The notes under the pieces are model-generated. The model was not told the origin of the DNA, searched no databases, and saw nothing but the letters and a program-made list of their open reading frames with translations. Position numbers and translations under genes: made by a program. A DNA stretch of 64,000 bases. Origin: Rhabditoides inermis. Its lineage: Eukaryota > Nematoda > Chromadorea > Rhabditida > Rhabditidae. The stretch lies in NCBI GenBank assembly GCA_963966185.1, contig CAWZYM010000332.1, positions 234,001-298,000 of the forward strand, read 5' to 3'. Of this stretch, positions 11,140 through 28,830 are shown in pieces (the first letter of the stretch is position 1; every line of letters begins with the position of its first letter).

Positions 11140-11799
11140 CTCAAAACAGTGGTGAAAAGGAGGGCGTGAAGAGATTGCGAAAAGAGCATATCACAGACCA
11201 TTGCAAAAGAGCGGGCAAGAAATAGCGCGCAATTGAGAAATGCAGCCCCGTGGTCTCCCCACAGGCCGCCACCTCTTTTCAGATGTATGACAGATATTGC
11301 AAAAAGTTTCAATGACTACAGTATAGTGTGATAGTGTCGCATGACTTTAGAAATTAGAATGCGTTTCCATCAGAATCCCCCCCCCCCCAAAATACCACAC
11401 TCTCACAGCGTCTTTCTAAACTATTAGTTTCGGTTCTGATAAATTTCAAACAATAATGATAATATAATGATATTACTGGAAAAAATCACAAGAAAATTAT
11501 TGTGAAATGATAAATGTTCACAAAGAAAACATTCAGTCCTGTTATCAGTCCTTATCAATTCAATCCCCCCTCTTGTTCTCACCCCGTAGTGCTTCTCATG
11601 CCGTTTACAAGAGATCAATTGGAGATGCCAGACTGTACTCCAATTATCGGTGCAACAGAAACACACGTTCACACGGCGATGATTGCTGCAGGCAATGACT
11701 CACAATCCTAATAAAGTGGACAAAAATCCCAAATGATTGACTGAATTTTACACGAGTTATGATTCGCAGGCAGGCTGACTGTATCGAAAGAGTTATAGC

Positions 11800-11890
11800 A
11801 AAACTCGTCAGTGGATCCGAACCCGCGATCCGTGATTGTCAGGCGAAACTTCAACCAGTTGCGCCATAGAAGCAATGTCCGCTGGCTGCT
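11800..11890 (-). mobile_element. Degraded tRNA-like sequence, probable SINE head
   Basis: On the minus strand TGGCGCAACTGGTTGAAG resembles an A box and GGATCGCGGGTTCGGATCC a B box, spaced as in a tRNA. The anticodon arm does not pair, so it is unlikely to be a working tRNA. Confidence 0.45.
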
Positions 11891-12770
11891 AATTCTGAGC
11901 GACCTCACTGCGTTTATCGAAAAGAAATGACGGTCATTTCTTATCACTTTGACGGCCATTTCTTATCAAGAACCGCCCCAAAGAGGTCCAATCATTCCAA
12001 CCTATATTCCTATCTCTTCATTCATGGGTACCCGATTCCGCGGTTCTTATGTGGTGAGTATTGAAATAAATATGTTTTACACGTTGATTGTAGTGAGAAA
12101 TGTGGTGAATGTACAGTAGGGTACGGATCTATGACAGAGTGGAATACTGTACTTGTAGCTTATTCAAATAAACGAATCTGTTTAGAGTAGAGAGTGCCCC
12201 TACTCCGAATGAAGTGATGTATTCTTGTGTGCAAAACAAAAGAACTGCTCGACAATTGTGCGTGTTTTCAGTCTGTCGGAAACGCAATGCGCGGATAGTG
12301 TGCACTGTCTGCGAATGAGTGTGGTCAGTGGGCGGGGCCTAGCATGGCTCTGTGGGCCTCGGCCCTAGCATATAGTTTTTCGATGAAAAAATGCTTTTAT
12401 TTTTACTTTCTTTCACGTGGTAGTCGTGGTTTACACACGAAATTTAGAGTGGTACGTTCCTTTAAAAGCGTTTCTTTTTTTTTTGAAATCACATTTCTAA
12501 CAGAGGGGGGGAATAAAAAAAACTTATCTTGAAGTGAATTGATAAGGTGTGATAACAGAGAGAAGCGACTCACAATTCATAACAAAACATTACTCAACGT
12601 TTAAAAAAGTATTCTTTCTCTTTCGAAAACGTCTGTTATCTCTTCTTATCGAAAACGTCTGTTATCTGCTCTGAGAACAATTTCACAATAATTTTCATGT
12701 GATCTTTTTTCAAGTAATTTCATTAAGAATGCATATTGATTGGAATCAAAATTAAATTATCTGTAAAAAA

Positions 12771-13065
12771 AAGTACTTGCGTAAAGAGTCAGTTTGTCTT
12801 GACTCAATTCAACAAAAGCGCATGCATAAAACGTTTACAAATACTAACACAAACCTGCCCCCGCCCTCTCTCTCTAACATTGACGTTTTTTTGTATTCTA
12901 TTCTCATATATGTTATGTAATGTTAACGGTCCGGTATTTGCAGGTTTGTGTTAGTATTTGTAAACGTTTTATGCATGCGCTTTTGTTGAATTGGGTCAAG
13001 ACAAACTGACTCTCTTTACGCAAGTACTTGTTAACAGAAAATACATGTGCTTTTGTTGAATTTCA
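12771..13065. mobile_element. Foldback element, family shared with 37215-37590
   Basis: The left arm (12771-12857) runs AAGTACTTGCGTAAAGAG through TACAAATACTAACACAAACC. The right arm (12940-13030) is its near-perfect inverse. The loop is ~80 bp. The element extends on the right into a TGTGCTTTTGTTGAATTT segment that the second copy also carries. Confidence 0.8.
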
Positions 13066-13386
13066 TAGGGATACCTTTACCTTTACCTTTACACATGCAA
13101 TGACAATGCGTTCGAACCTCGAACGGAAAGCGCAACCATATTGATCAATCAAAATGGGATTAGAGCAGAGGGTTATCTGATAATGATAATGTCATCGCGA
13201 ACAATAATTTCGTCAAATCCTTCTTGTTAAAAAACATTCTATAAGATAATCAGTTCCAAAAACGACTACACATATCCATCAAACTTTGAAACGCTTTATT
13301 ATTGTCTTGATACAACATATTCAGTAGCGAGTAGATGTTAGATGTCAGAAAACTGTAAGTGATAAGTGATAAGTGAGGCGATGGTT

Positions 13387-14599
13387 CTATTGCCACATCT
13401 CGTATGCGCGGGCAATGTTTTCGAGGGGGAGACCGGGGTGCGCGCTCTTCTCCCACTGATTATGCGTGTAGTCCTCGTCCGCCACGTGCTCCCTCTGCCA
13501 CTTCTCGTACTCCTCCTTCACGACGTCCATGATCGACTTCTGCTCGTCCAACGTCTCCATCTCGTCCTCCTTGTGCTTCGCCTCGTCCAGCATCTTCCGC
13601 CACTCGAGCAGCCAGCGGCCGAATGTGTAGCTGCGACACGCAGTGAAGCGCAGCTTGACTCTCATCGCAGTGGTAGCATCGTGAGGCACGTCAGTCCACT
13701 CAACGTTGCACCTTTTGCGTCGCTCGTCCACGCGTCTCCAATGCGTCTTGTACGTGTACTTGAAGCGCAAGCGCTGCTCCCGCTTGCACCACTCCACATA
13801 GTCGACGCGTAGCTGCGGCATGGTCGCCCCCATCTCAGACAAGTACTTGTTGACCTGCTCTTCCCGCGACATTTGTTCCGTCTCGGCGCGCTCCCTGTCT
13901 GCGCGCTCCTTCTCCTTCTTCATCAGCTCCTGCCTCTTCCGCTCCCTCTTCATCCGTCGCTCCTCCCTCTCCCGCTCCTTCTGCTCCTTCTGCTCCGCCT
14001 CCTCCCGCTCCTTCTGCTCCTTCTGCTCCTCCTCCTCCCGCTGCTTTCGCTCCGCCTCCTCACGCTCCGCCTCTTCCTTCACCTGCAAATGGAAGGCATT
14101 CGGTATCACGGTAGATAACGGTATACCTTGCTTTCATAGAGTGAGCGTGCAAAGTCGATCCGGCGCGCGAGTTCGTTGGTCTCGCAGAAAGGGTCCTTCC
14201 TTGCTCTCTTATCCCTCTTCTCCTGTCCCAATGTGGTCATCTCCTCATCGAAATTTCCCGTCACCGCCTTCTTCAGAGAGTCCCAGTCAGAGTAGGTCAC
14301 GTAGAAATCCATGATGCGGTTCGAAGCCGCCTGTAATTAGGTATACGGTAGGTGCAATATTCCCGTACGGGGTACTGTAGGTACAGTATACCTGCCGCCA
14401 TTGCTCTTCCTCCGCTTGATGCTCTTGCTGCTTGATGTTCTTCCTGTGGATGACTGCGTTGATGCGATCCTTGATCCTCTTGCGGAGGCTCTTCTCCGTC
14501 TTCTCCTTCTTGTCTTTTTCGTAGTGTGAACGCTCACGGTAGTCGTCATCGCCCTAACAGAGAGAAGAGTTGAGAAGAGAGAGGGAGAGAGAGAGAGAG

Positions 14600-14630
<31 letters not shown>

Positions 14631-14750
14631 GAGTGAGAGACTAACCAGGTACTCTGACAGAGTTTGCTTCTCCGAGCGTTCGTCATCCGACTCGTCTTTC
14701 TTCCTGAAGGTGTGGGTTGATTGAGGAGAAGTGGGAGGAACTCGCCCCAT
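13387..14750 (-). CDS. Unrecognised charged coiled-coil protein
   Basis: Four exons join without a frame break: 14750-14646, 14553-14392, 14330-14127 and 14082-13387, giving 388 aa. There is no signal peptide or membrane segment. Residues ~36-90 are Lys/Arg/Glu-rich. A central part (~95-155) has aromatic positions (MDFYVTYSDWDSLKKAV). A long coiled coil of repeated KEREEAEQKEQ follows (~158-235). The C-terminal ~135 residues look globular and Trp/Arg-rich: VEWCKREQRLRFKYTYKTHW, FGRWLLEWRKMLDEAK and DYTHNQWEKSAH. Start chosen at the first ATG that keeps exon 1 open. I do not recognise the family. The ordered C-terminal part suggests a conserved function rather than a chance open frame. Upstream ATGs in other frames exist but do not splice in phase. 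Confidence 0.75.
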
Positions 14751-15134
14751 GCTGGGAGTAGGCGACCGCTCGCGTCCACCGATCCAACCACACTGCCGCC
14801 ATTTCCCACTCCACAAAACTTTTCACCGAGTTATTTGGCTCATTTCGATGAATTGGCCGATTTGGGTATCGTTTTATTGAAATGACTTGTTTGAAAAAAA
14901 TAGGACTTTGAAATTCTGTTTTATGAATGATGAAATTTAACCATGAAAAATGGTTTTGAAATGGTTTGTTCATGAAGCAGATAACAAAAACATTTTCGAT
15001 AAGAAGCCATCTTTGTGGGACGAACTTTGACTTTGAGTGTTGAAAAATCTGTGATTAATTATCAGTCGTCTTTTTTTCTGTTATCAGTTACTGATGTGAT
15101 TCAAGGAACGCTTTTTGATTCACACCCAACTCTC

Positions 15135-15188
<54 letters not shown>

Positions 15189-15485
15189 CCCTCTCTCTCT
15201 CTCTCTCTCCCATCTCTCGTTGATAATAATACATAGTTGTGAGAGCATTGTCTTCTGTTCTATTTGAGTAAATTTTCCTAAGCTGATGTGACACGCGCTC
15301 GGCTTTCATAGCCGTGCCAGCTAGGGTGAATATAGTCATCAAGTGTCTCGTGCATGAACCATGGATTCGCACAGTTTTGCAATGGAGAGCATGCATCGTG
15401 GACGATTGGTGCACGTGAAATGGCATCATTCAATCGCCCTCCACAGTTTTGCGATTCATTCCTTGATTCGGCAAAAGTTGCTTAT
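14751..15485. other. Upstream region of the coiled-coil gene
   Basis: No exon recognised. It contains a degenerate CT tract (15130-15212) and otherwise AT-rich sequence up to the hAT element. Confidence 0.5.
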
Positions 15486-16032
15486 TAGTGTTGGGCAAAA
15501 TCCTAATCCGAGTTGGATTTTGGATTTTGGATTAATCAAAATCCCAGATATTCAGGGTTTTGGATTTTGGATTAATCCGTAATCCAAAATTGTGGATTTC
15601 GGGTTTTGGATTAACCCAAAATCCAAAATTTTTGGATTTTGGTTTTCAGATTAATCCAAACTTTGGATTTTGGATTAATCCAAGTTTTACATTGTCTTTT
15701 TGGCATCTTTATGCCTTACTAATAGTATAATTTGGTGTTTTTGATGTTTCTGTAAAGTTACAAAGGCGCCGTTATAGATTAAAAGCTCAAATAAAGTGAA
15801 ATTTCATCATTTAAAACAACATTATTTTAACAATTTACTCGGTAAATCCAAAACCCGGATTTCTGGATTTTGGATTAATCCAAATCCCCAAAAAACTGGA
15901 TTTTGGATATTTGGATTTCGGATTAATCTGAAATCCGAAATTTCTAAGATTTTGGATTAAGATTCGGATTAATCCGATTAATCCGATTAATCCACGATTA
16001 ATCCAAATTTGGATTAATCCTGCCCAACACTA
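15486..16032. mobile_element. hAT-type MITE with 8-bp target duplication
   Basis: Ends are TAGTGTTGGGCA and the inverse TGCCCAACACTA. The flanking 8-bp direct repeats TTGCTTAT (15478-15485 and 16033-16040) are the size made by hAT transposases. The 547-bp interior is almost wholly built of GGATTTTGGATTAATCC-type units in both orientations, and there is no transposase frame. Confidence 0.9.
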
Positions 16033-16040
16033 TTGCTTAT

Positions 16041-16609
16041 TGTCCGAAGCGGCGGCTTCGACGGCCCCCGGCCCCGCCCCCGCCTCGGGTTAGGGTCGGG
16101 CCCCCCGAAGGACACTCTATCTATCTATCTCTCTCTCTCTCGTCCTCGCCCCCAGCCCACCATGTTAATAAAGTAATTGGTGCTCATATTCGTGTATCGT
16201 GTATTTGAGTAGTGTGGACATTTCGGAAATGTGATAAGACCTAGTGGTGGTTGGAGTGAAGGGGGTGAGGGAGGGAGATAGGCTGTTGTGGTACGTACGG
16301 GTGTTGCACTGTCGTGCCAGCCAGGGTGGACTGGTAGGAATTAGGATCATCTTGTGTTGTGTTTAAATCCACTGAACCGCAGGACCGCACACTTATGCAA
16401 ATTTCAAAATGAGAGAAACTTTTTTCCATTAGCGTTTGTACTGAAGCCTTGTGAAGTAACAGCTGGTGTGCGTATTGTTTATGCAGTAGACGCAAAATAC
16501 AACACGAAGAACGAAAGTAAAACGCAAGAAAAAAAGTGAAACAGATGCAATGACTACTAATGGTCAACTGTGAGTGTGTGGTGTGAGATGTTGATCTAGT
16601 CTGTCTCCT
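16041..16609. other. Intergenic, 3' of the Kelch gene
   Basis: A very GC-rich patch (16045-16112, with CCCCGGCCCCGCCCCC) is followed by CTAT/CT repeats. No exon recognised. Confidence 0.45.
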
Positions 16610-22277
<5,668 letters not shown>

Positions 22278-22442
22278 AGTGGAAGGTGACCGCGCGCCGA
22301 ATACAAAGAGAGACAAATGATGATGATCCTCTCTTTTTCCTCCGCGTAAAAAGAACACAACCACTCAAACCATTACTCACTGTGTTTGAGTACATCACTC
22401 AAAAAATATTTATTACATACATCATATAAGTCATCTGTGTTA

Positions 22443-23577
22443 TTACTTGGACAGCAGCAGGTTCTTCCTGGATTCATCAACATTGTTGATCTGGATGACT
22501 TCGTTCTCCTCGGCTGGCCGCACTGTCACGAATCGCTTGCCCACAGCGACTAGAGGAACTTTCGACTTGTTGATCCTCTCCTTCCAATCGTGCTCCACCT
22601 GGGGAGGCGCGGGGGTGGACACCGTATGCTCCTTCTTCTTCTTCTCCTTCACCTCCTCATTCTTCCCCACGCCCTTCTCAGTAGCAGTAGTCACAGCAAC
22701 CTCGTCCTTCTTCTTCTCTTCCTTCACAGCGGCGTCCTTGCTCTCCAAAATTGTCTTGACTCCCTTGGCCTTCCTGTGCTTGTTGAAGCCTCGGAACGCG
22801 CGGTGGATGCGGTCTCCCTCCTTCTCATTGAGCTGCAAGAAAGAGGTTTAGAGAGAGAAAGAGGGAGAGAGAGAGAGAGAGAGAGAGAACATCATCTTAC
22901 CTTCTTGGCCCTCTGAATGTCCGCGAGCAGGCTCTCGATCTCGGCGGCAGTGTAGATGGAAGTCTTCTTGGGATTAGCCAGGTCCTTTAATCAATCATCA
23001 ATCAATAAATCAATATCAATACAGCACTCACCGCGTAGTTCTTTTGTAGATGTTTTTCGATGAGCTGCAGTTTGGCGGCCGCCTGCTTAGGATAGTCGGC
23101 TGTGATCAGAATCTGAAAGAAGCTCTCTCTCTCTCTCTCTCTCCATTTCATTACACACGATATATAGTACAAACCCAATCTCATGTTAGAATGTAATGAG
23201 TACGTTTCACACAAATCATATAACAATTGATTTCTTGCAACTATCAATTCACATATTCACTTGGTGTGTTCACGGTTCGGATAGTTGCACAGCGCGCCCA
23301 CAGAGAGAGCGGCGCGCGCCCAGGCCGCGCCGCGAGTGAATGGGCGCGTAGCGATTTCAGTCGAGAAATTATCGCGCTCTAGCGCTTGCTGGTAATTTCG
23401 CGCGTCGCGTGTTCGCGGAGCGGCTGCGCGCTCGCCGCTGTCGACTGTGCAACTATCCGGGCCGTGGTGTTATATTATTTTTATATTATTATACCTACTT
23501 ACCTGTCCAATATCGCTCTTCTTAAACTTTTTCGCAGCTACGAAAGCAACGAGAGCGAGAAGAATCAACACGCGCAT
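22443..23577 (-). CDS. Secreted Lys-rich protein, family unknown
   Basis: Four exons join in phase 0: 23577-23503, 23112-23032, 22984-22901 and 22832-22443 (209 aa). Exon 1 is a signal peptide, MRVLILLALVAFVAAKKF..., with predicted cleavage near residue 15. The ordered first half (DYPKQAAAKLQLIEKHLQ, YTAAEIESLLADIQRAKK, GDRIHRAFRGF) looks helical. The second half has a Lys/Glu-rich linker (EVKEKKKKEH) and a C-terminal segment with VPLVAVGKRFVTVRP. I recognise no domain. It is first of five adjacent secreted charged proteins, and the Kelch gene follows ~166 nt downstream on the same strand. A minus-strand AATAAA near 22406 could end its transcript. Confidence 0.75.
23271..23466. mobile_element. 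MITE with 5-bp target duplication
   Basis: The ends CACGGTTCGGATAGTTGCAC and its inverse (CC for TT) form 22-bp inverted repeats. GTGTT flanks both sides (23266-23270 and 23467-23471). The GC-rich 196-bp element contains further palindromes and no reading frame. It lies in intron 1 of the Lys-rich secreted gene. Confidence 0.75.
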
Positions 23578-24015
23578 TCTGGAACAAACCAATGTAGCAA
23601 TTATTGACTTTAATCCTAACAGCAGACTTGAAATTGAAAACGATTAACTCATGGTTAGTAGACAAAAAATCACAAGCAAAGCGACGCACTTTTCATTTGA
23701 AAGTGAAGGTCACCCTCTCCCGGCTATATATTCTCCCGTTCATATCCCGTTCCCGATTCCCGATTCTCTCAATCCGCGAACAAAAAAAAAACTCGCATGC
23801 CTTGTGATTTCGAGTTTTCGCCATCCCCCCTGTCTGCTTTAATGAATCCAGCTGCACTAGGATTATATTGAACTTTATTACGGGACACATGAAAAATGCA
23901 CAACAATAACAACTTATTAAAGTGAGAGAGACGGAACCGTAATTGGAAAAGGTATTGCACACACGCCGGACATCCGGGAGCATTCTCGGATGGATTGGGA
24001 TGGCACGTGATCTGT

Positions 24016-24133
24016 CTAGTGCATCAGCTTGTGCGTATTTCTCCTGAGCGAATCGCGGAGGCGCTTCATCCGGGCGTCCTCAACTGGCTCGTCTTGCTGC
24101 TCCTGCAACATAGGTTTGAGAGAGAGAGAGAAC

Positions 24134-24179
<46 letters not shown>

Positions 24180-24378
24180 AGAAGAGAGAGAGAGAGTTTT
24201 ACCTCCTGCCTCTCCTCGCCCGTCTTGGACTCCTTGGCGAGACGAATCTGGTCCAGACCGGACTTGATCTGCAAGGGAGAGAGTGTGTAAGCGAGAGTGA
24301 GAGAGATAGAGATAGAGATAGAGAGAGAGAGAGAGATAGAGAGAGAGAGCGAGAGCGAGAGAGAGAGAGAGAGAGAGA

Positions 24379-24425
<47 letters not shown>

Positions 24426-26266
24426 CAACTTTGGCGACCAGCGTCTTGATGCGGCTCTGCTTCGACTCAGTCGCAGCGCTGGCCTCCTTCTGAAAATATT
24501 ATTGGATGCATCACAGTTCTATCGGGGAGAGTCAGTACCACGTCAGTGTCAGTTTTTCGAAGTGTTAGCTTTCTCTATCTCTCTCTCTCTCTCACTCTCT
24601 CTCTCTCTCTCTCTTTCCGAGTGTCAGTAGTAATATAAGGCACAAAAGATACACAAAATAGCGTTTCACTCACCGGCAGCTTGCTGAGCACTGGCTTCAT
24701 AATCTTCTCCAGCCGCCTCTCCTCCTCGGAGTCTTCGTCAGAGTCGGGGTTCTGAAGGAGAACAATTTCAGTTAGATGTGTGTAGAGTGCCAGCTATGAA
24801 AAGTTTCAAAGACGCGCGTTTCAAACGCGCGACCCTTTCAGTATATAGTTGAAAGTAATTATTGATCCAACGACCTCACCTTGTTCTAATGTGTAGGTTG
24901 CACTTTGACTTTGGCTTTGACTCACCTCGTTCTTGTTGTCCATGTCAGCTAGGATCTTCTCGAGTCTCTCCAGCCGCTTGACAGACATGTGGAACTTGGA
25001 GGCGAGGCGGTTGCGAAGGATCTCGGCGGTCTTCTCCAGGTTGTGCTGCAAGATGACCTTACTCTTTCTCTATCCCCCCTCTCTCACTTTCTCCCCCTTC
25101 CCTCTCTCGCTCCTCACCTTCATATGCTTCTCCTTCATCTGCCTGTGAATCTCGGCGCTAGCCTCCTTTGTGGTCTCCTTCTTCTGCTCCTGCTCCTGAT
25201 CCTTCTCTTTCTCAACCTTGTCGGATGTAGCCTCGGTGGTAGCCTCAACTTGCTTGGTTTTCTTGCTTCTCTTCTTCTCTTTCTTGGAAACAGGCTTCTT
25301 TGTGGTAGCCTTTTCCTCCTTCTCCTCCTTCTCCTCCTTCTCCTTCTTCTCCTTTTTCTTCTCCAGTTCGTCATCGTAGACAGTCTCCTCCGAAGCCTCC
25401 TTCTTCATCTCTGACTCCTCCTCCTTCAGCTCCACCTTCTTGGAAACGACCTTCTTAGACTCCTTCATCTTCTCCTTCTCCTCGGCATTCTTCTCCACCT
25501 TCTCCACCTTCTTCTCCTTCTTGCTCTTCTTCTCCTTCACCGCGTCCTTTTTCTCGGTTTGCTTCTCTTCCTTCTCCTCATGCTCCTCCTTCTCTTTCAT
25601 CTCCTTCTTCTCCTTCTCCTCCTCGTCCTTGTCATTCTTCTCCTCGGCAGTCTCAGACTTCTCCTTCTTGGCCCTCTTGGTCTTGGGGCGCTTAGTGACC
25701 TCCTCCTCCTCCTCCTCCTCTTCCTGCTCCGGCACCTCCGTGGTAGTTGTGGGAGCAGCGGTGGTGGTCTTCTTTTTGCTCTTCTTAGGCTTTGCGGTGG
25801 TAGTAGCCTCCTCACTCTCGTCCTCCTCCCGCTGCTCCTGCTCCTCCTTCTCCTCCTTTTCCGGGACGGGAGTAGTGGTGATAGTGGACTTCTTCTTGTG
25901 CTTGGGCTTCTTAGTAACCTCCTCCTCCTGCTTCTCCTTCTTCTCCGTATCCTTCTCCATCTCCTTCTCCATCTCCTCCTTCTCCTCCTTTTTCTCCTCC
26001 TTCTTCACGACCTTCTTATCCTTATTACTCTTCTTGGTTTTCTTCTTTTCCTTTGTTCCCTCCTTCTCCTCGGCGATCTTCTTCTCCTTCTTGGACTTCT
26101 TCATCTTCTTCTCCTCCTTCTCCTCCTCCTTCTTCTCCTCGGAGCTCTTTCCAGTCTTGAAGTCCTCGGAAGCGCTCTTCTCAATGACGGAAGTCTCCTT
26201 CACATGCTCCAGAGCCTCGGAGCGCCTAAAATGTGAACATGAGAGAGAGTGAGAGAGAGAGAGAGA

Positions 26267-26298
<32 letters not shown>

Positions 26299-27594
26299 CT
26301 CACTGCTTCTTGAGTTCCCTGTACTGAATGAACGCAGCCACTGCCCTCTCCATGTGGTTTGCAAGCTCCTTATCCCACTTGGCGCGCAGCTTCATGTTGT
26401 TCAGCTGAAAAGGTGAAAATGATCAGTGTTCAGTGTTCAGCCGAATGATTATCATTTAATCATTTTCTTGTGCTTTCAGTCCTGCACAGATGAGTCAACA
26501 GAAGGAGTTCCGTTTGTTGATAAACCCTAGAAACGGAGGACATGAGAAATGAGAATATTGAGATAAGACGATCTCAAATACGAATGTTTTTTGTGAGAGA
26601 TTTGCGGTTGCGGATAATATAGCTGAATATGCCAAAGATATTAATGATTTCATAAGCGCAGACCACAGGACCATTTATAAGTATGTATATGATTGGATAC
26701 GTTATTATCGTTACTAATGTATAAGTAACATATTATTAATATTATTATTTTATGGTTTTATTTCTGACTTATGACTGCAGACCGAAAGTATGTTTTATAG
26801 TATTTCGTTGTATGAATCCTCATTATCAGATTTTTATAACCTATAGTAACATTGCCCACCCAAAACACACAGTATTCTGTAATCTTTTCGCAAATCTTGT
26901 AAGACACATTCAAATCGCATCACAAAAACTGCTACATTCTAATTAAATCCACTCGAAACAGAGTGAATTCAGAAATTTTTAGGTCACTTGTATCGGCTGA
27001 CTGAACATATCAAAGGATTATTGTTTCCATAGCATTTCAGTTCCGAAAATCGATTCTCTCGCAATAAGTAGTTCAAAAATACAAATCTCCAAAAACATTT
27101 GAAAAGTTATAACATGTACTCACAAAAACGATCTCATCCGGAGAAAACTCGGTTGTTCCAAGAGCGTCCATCGGTACTTCGATGTCGGGACGCTGGAAAA
27201 AGATGTTTATAAAATGTATATTTTGATGTATACTTGCGGTTGTGCTTCCTCATTATTCAATATATAAGATTATTGCTGTTCTTTACGAAGTGGTGCAAAA
27301 TGGCTTCCTATGATTTATATCCTATGTTCTTTCCTAATCCCTCTAATATCGGCGTAAGATGAGTTCGTTAGATAAGTATAACAATATGTCAGATGAATCA
27401 GATATTCTAAAAACGAAAGGTGAACTACTTGTATAATCTACGTGTGTCTCTTTTTCTTTTTCTTCATAGTAATAAGAATGAAAGCATGAATTATGATGAA
27501 CAATATCGATAATGTTGTATATGCAAATTACCTCTTTGATTGCCTTGGCGGCGCATCCCGCGAGAATAGGGAGAACAGCGAGTAGCAGACGCAT
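24016..27594 (-). CDS. Secreted Lys/Glu-rich low-complexity protein, family unknown
   Basis: Nine exons in frame (583 aa): 27594-27532, 27192-27124, 26404-26304, 26225-25118, 25045-24926, 24751-24674, 24489-24430, 24268-24203 and 24102-24016. Exon 1 encodes a signal peptide (MRLLLAVLPILAGCAAKA). An ordered N-terminal part follows (DIEVPMDALGTTEFSPDEIV; WDKELANHMERAVAAFIQYR). One 1.1-kb exon then encodes ~369 residues almost entirely K and E, broken by Thr-rich patches (TTTTEVP, STITTTP, ATTTAKPKK) that could be O-glycosylated. The C-terminal part is again helical (TAEILRNRLASKFHMSVKRL). The matching antisense frames are shadows. The order of exons resembles the neighbouring Lys-rich gene. A TATA box stands 35 bp upstream of the ATG. 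Function unknown; a structural or matrix role is only a guess. Confidence 0.8.
24110..24425. repeat. GA tracts in introns of the Lys/Glu-rich gene
   Basis: GA runs at 24115-24197 and 24285-24420 flank the 66-nt exon 24268-24203. Confidence 0.85.
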
Positions 27595-27627
27595 GTTCCA
27601 ATCCAGTAGACAGCCCGCATCGCGCAA

Positions 27628-27635
27628 CCTTTATA
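27628..27635 (-). promoter_or_regulatory. TATA box of the Lys/Glu-rich secreted gene
   Basis: TATAAAGG on the minus strand about 35 nt upstream of the ATG at 27594. Confidence 0.55.
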
Positions 27636-27825
27636 TCCCCCCACTCTCTCTCTCTTCCCGATTAGCTAATCCCGATCCCGTTGGTTGCGCAGTCTCCCAT
27701 ATTCCTGCGAGAAACCTGGACCTGCCTGGAACCTGCGGTCGTGGAAGACGGATGGCGCGAAAAACGACGAGAGAAAAACTGCGTGGCGCGAGCCACTCTC
27801 GATCTTATATTCGAATTCCAAGACA

Positions 27826-28830
27826 CCAAGACTCGTTCCGCATTCGGAAAGAGAACGCTGAAAGACTTGTGGTTTGATGAAGAAAAGTGTTCGCGGTACT
27901 TTTTTGGGTTTATGTACCTAACCCTAACGCCGCAGCGTTCATTAATGTGAGTGCTAATCAAATCGTATTATCGAAGACTGTAATCAAATCGGTTTATCGG
28001 TAGGATCATAAAGATGTGGAGTCAAGTCGCGTGATCACTTCTTAGAAACGATCCGTTCTATGGGAATTGTTAGAGTGTCGAAAAGCAGTAACAAAATGGA
28101 TATTCACGTGCCATTAAAACAACAATGAAACACAGAAACTTTTGTTCAATTATCAAAACAGACACCGCATTGAATAGCTCAACTGTGAATGGGAACCAGG
28201 TGTCAGCAAACTACACGACATTATATTTTAAACAATTCAACGTGGATCAGCTGTGATACAATTTGACGTATGGGGTCACAGATGAATGTCAACATGGTTT
28301 CGGAAGCCAGAAGGTCTTCAGATGGCGAGGTCGTCGTAGACGAGGAGCATCTGCCTCGGCCGCGCCTGTGTGCGCATGCTGCGCGAGAATAGAATGTCTG
28401 AGATGGAGGGAGCCGCCATCTGCTTGATGTAGCTCTGGAACGGGTGCGGACGGATCACGCGCCCGCCACGCTTACGGATGGTCATGACCTGAAAATGCAA
28501 AATGTGAAACTGAACTTGGATTTTTCATTTTACAATATCTCAAACATCACACTTCCAGATGCTTCCGGATCACCTGTGGAAACTTTGCATTTTTGAACTT
28601 ACAATTTCTATTTACAGTTTCATACAATACATTTTTAGTTTTGCAAGGCCACCTATGAATTTATTATATCATTGCATCGGTATCACACGTATTGTTGACC
28701 TGAACTCGACACGGACTATGTTCCCGAGGCGAAACGTACCAGTGATTTTATCTTGTCTAACCTACTACATATTATTCAAATTTCAAGACTCGTTCCGCAT
28801 TCGGAAAGCGAACGCTGAAAGATTTGCGGA
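27826..28830 (+). repeat. Two copies of a ~46-bp palindrome-centred sequence
   Basis: AAGACTCGTTCCGCATTCGG and the following GAACGCTGAAAGA occur at 27826-27873 and at 28784-28830, with three or four changes. The core TTCCGCATTCGGAA is nearly palindromic. The first copy is ~235 bp upstream of the Lys/Glu-rich gene. The second is in the last intron of the next secreted gene. Confidence 0.6.

Larger units (their letters stand above)
11140..13386. other. Intergenic stretch between F-box and coiled-coil genes
   Basis: No convincing exon was found. It holds the F-box promoter side, a degraded tRNA-like element (11800-11890), a foldback element (12771-13065) and a short ACCTTT run (13073-13090). 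A TTTATT at 13295-13300 is a plausible poly(A) signal on the minus strand for the coiled-coil gene. Confidence 0.5.

Noticed and set aside
11400..12060. Small open frames as a gene
   Set aside because: No splice-linked exons, and they overlap a degraded tRNA-like element.
25440..26252. Long Phe/Ser-rich and Leu-rich open frames on the plus strand
   Set aside because: They are antisense shadows of the Lys/Glu-rich exon (AAG/GAG codons), without splice or domain support.
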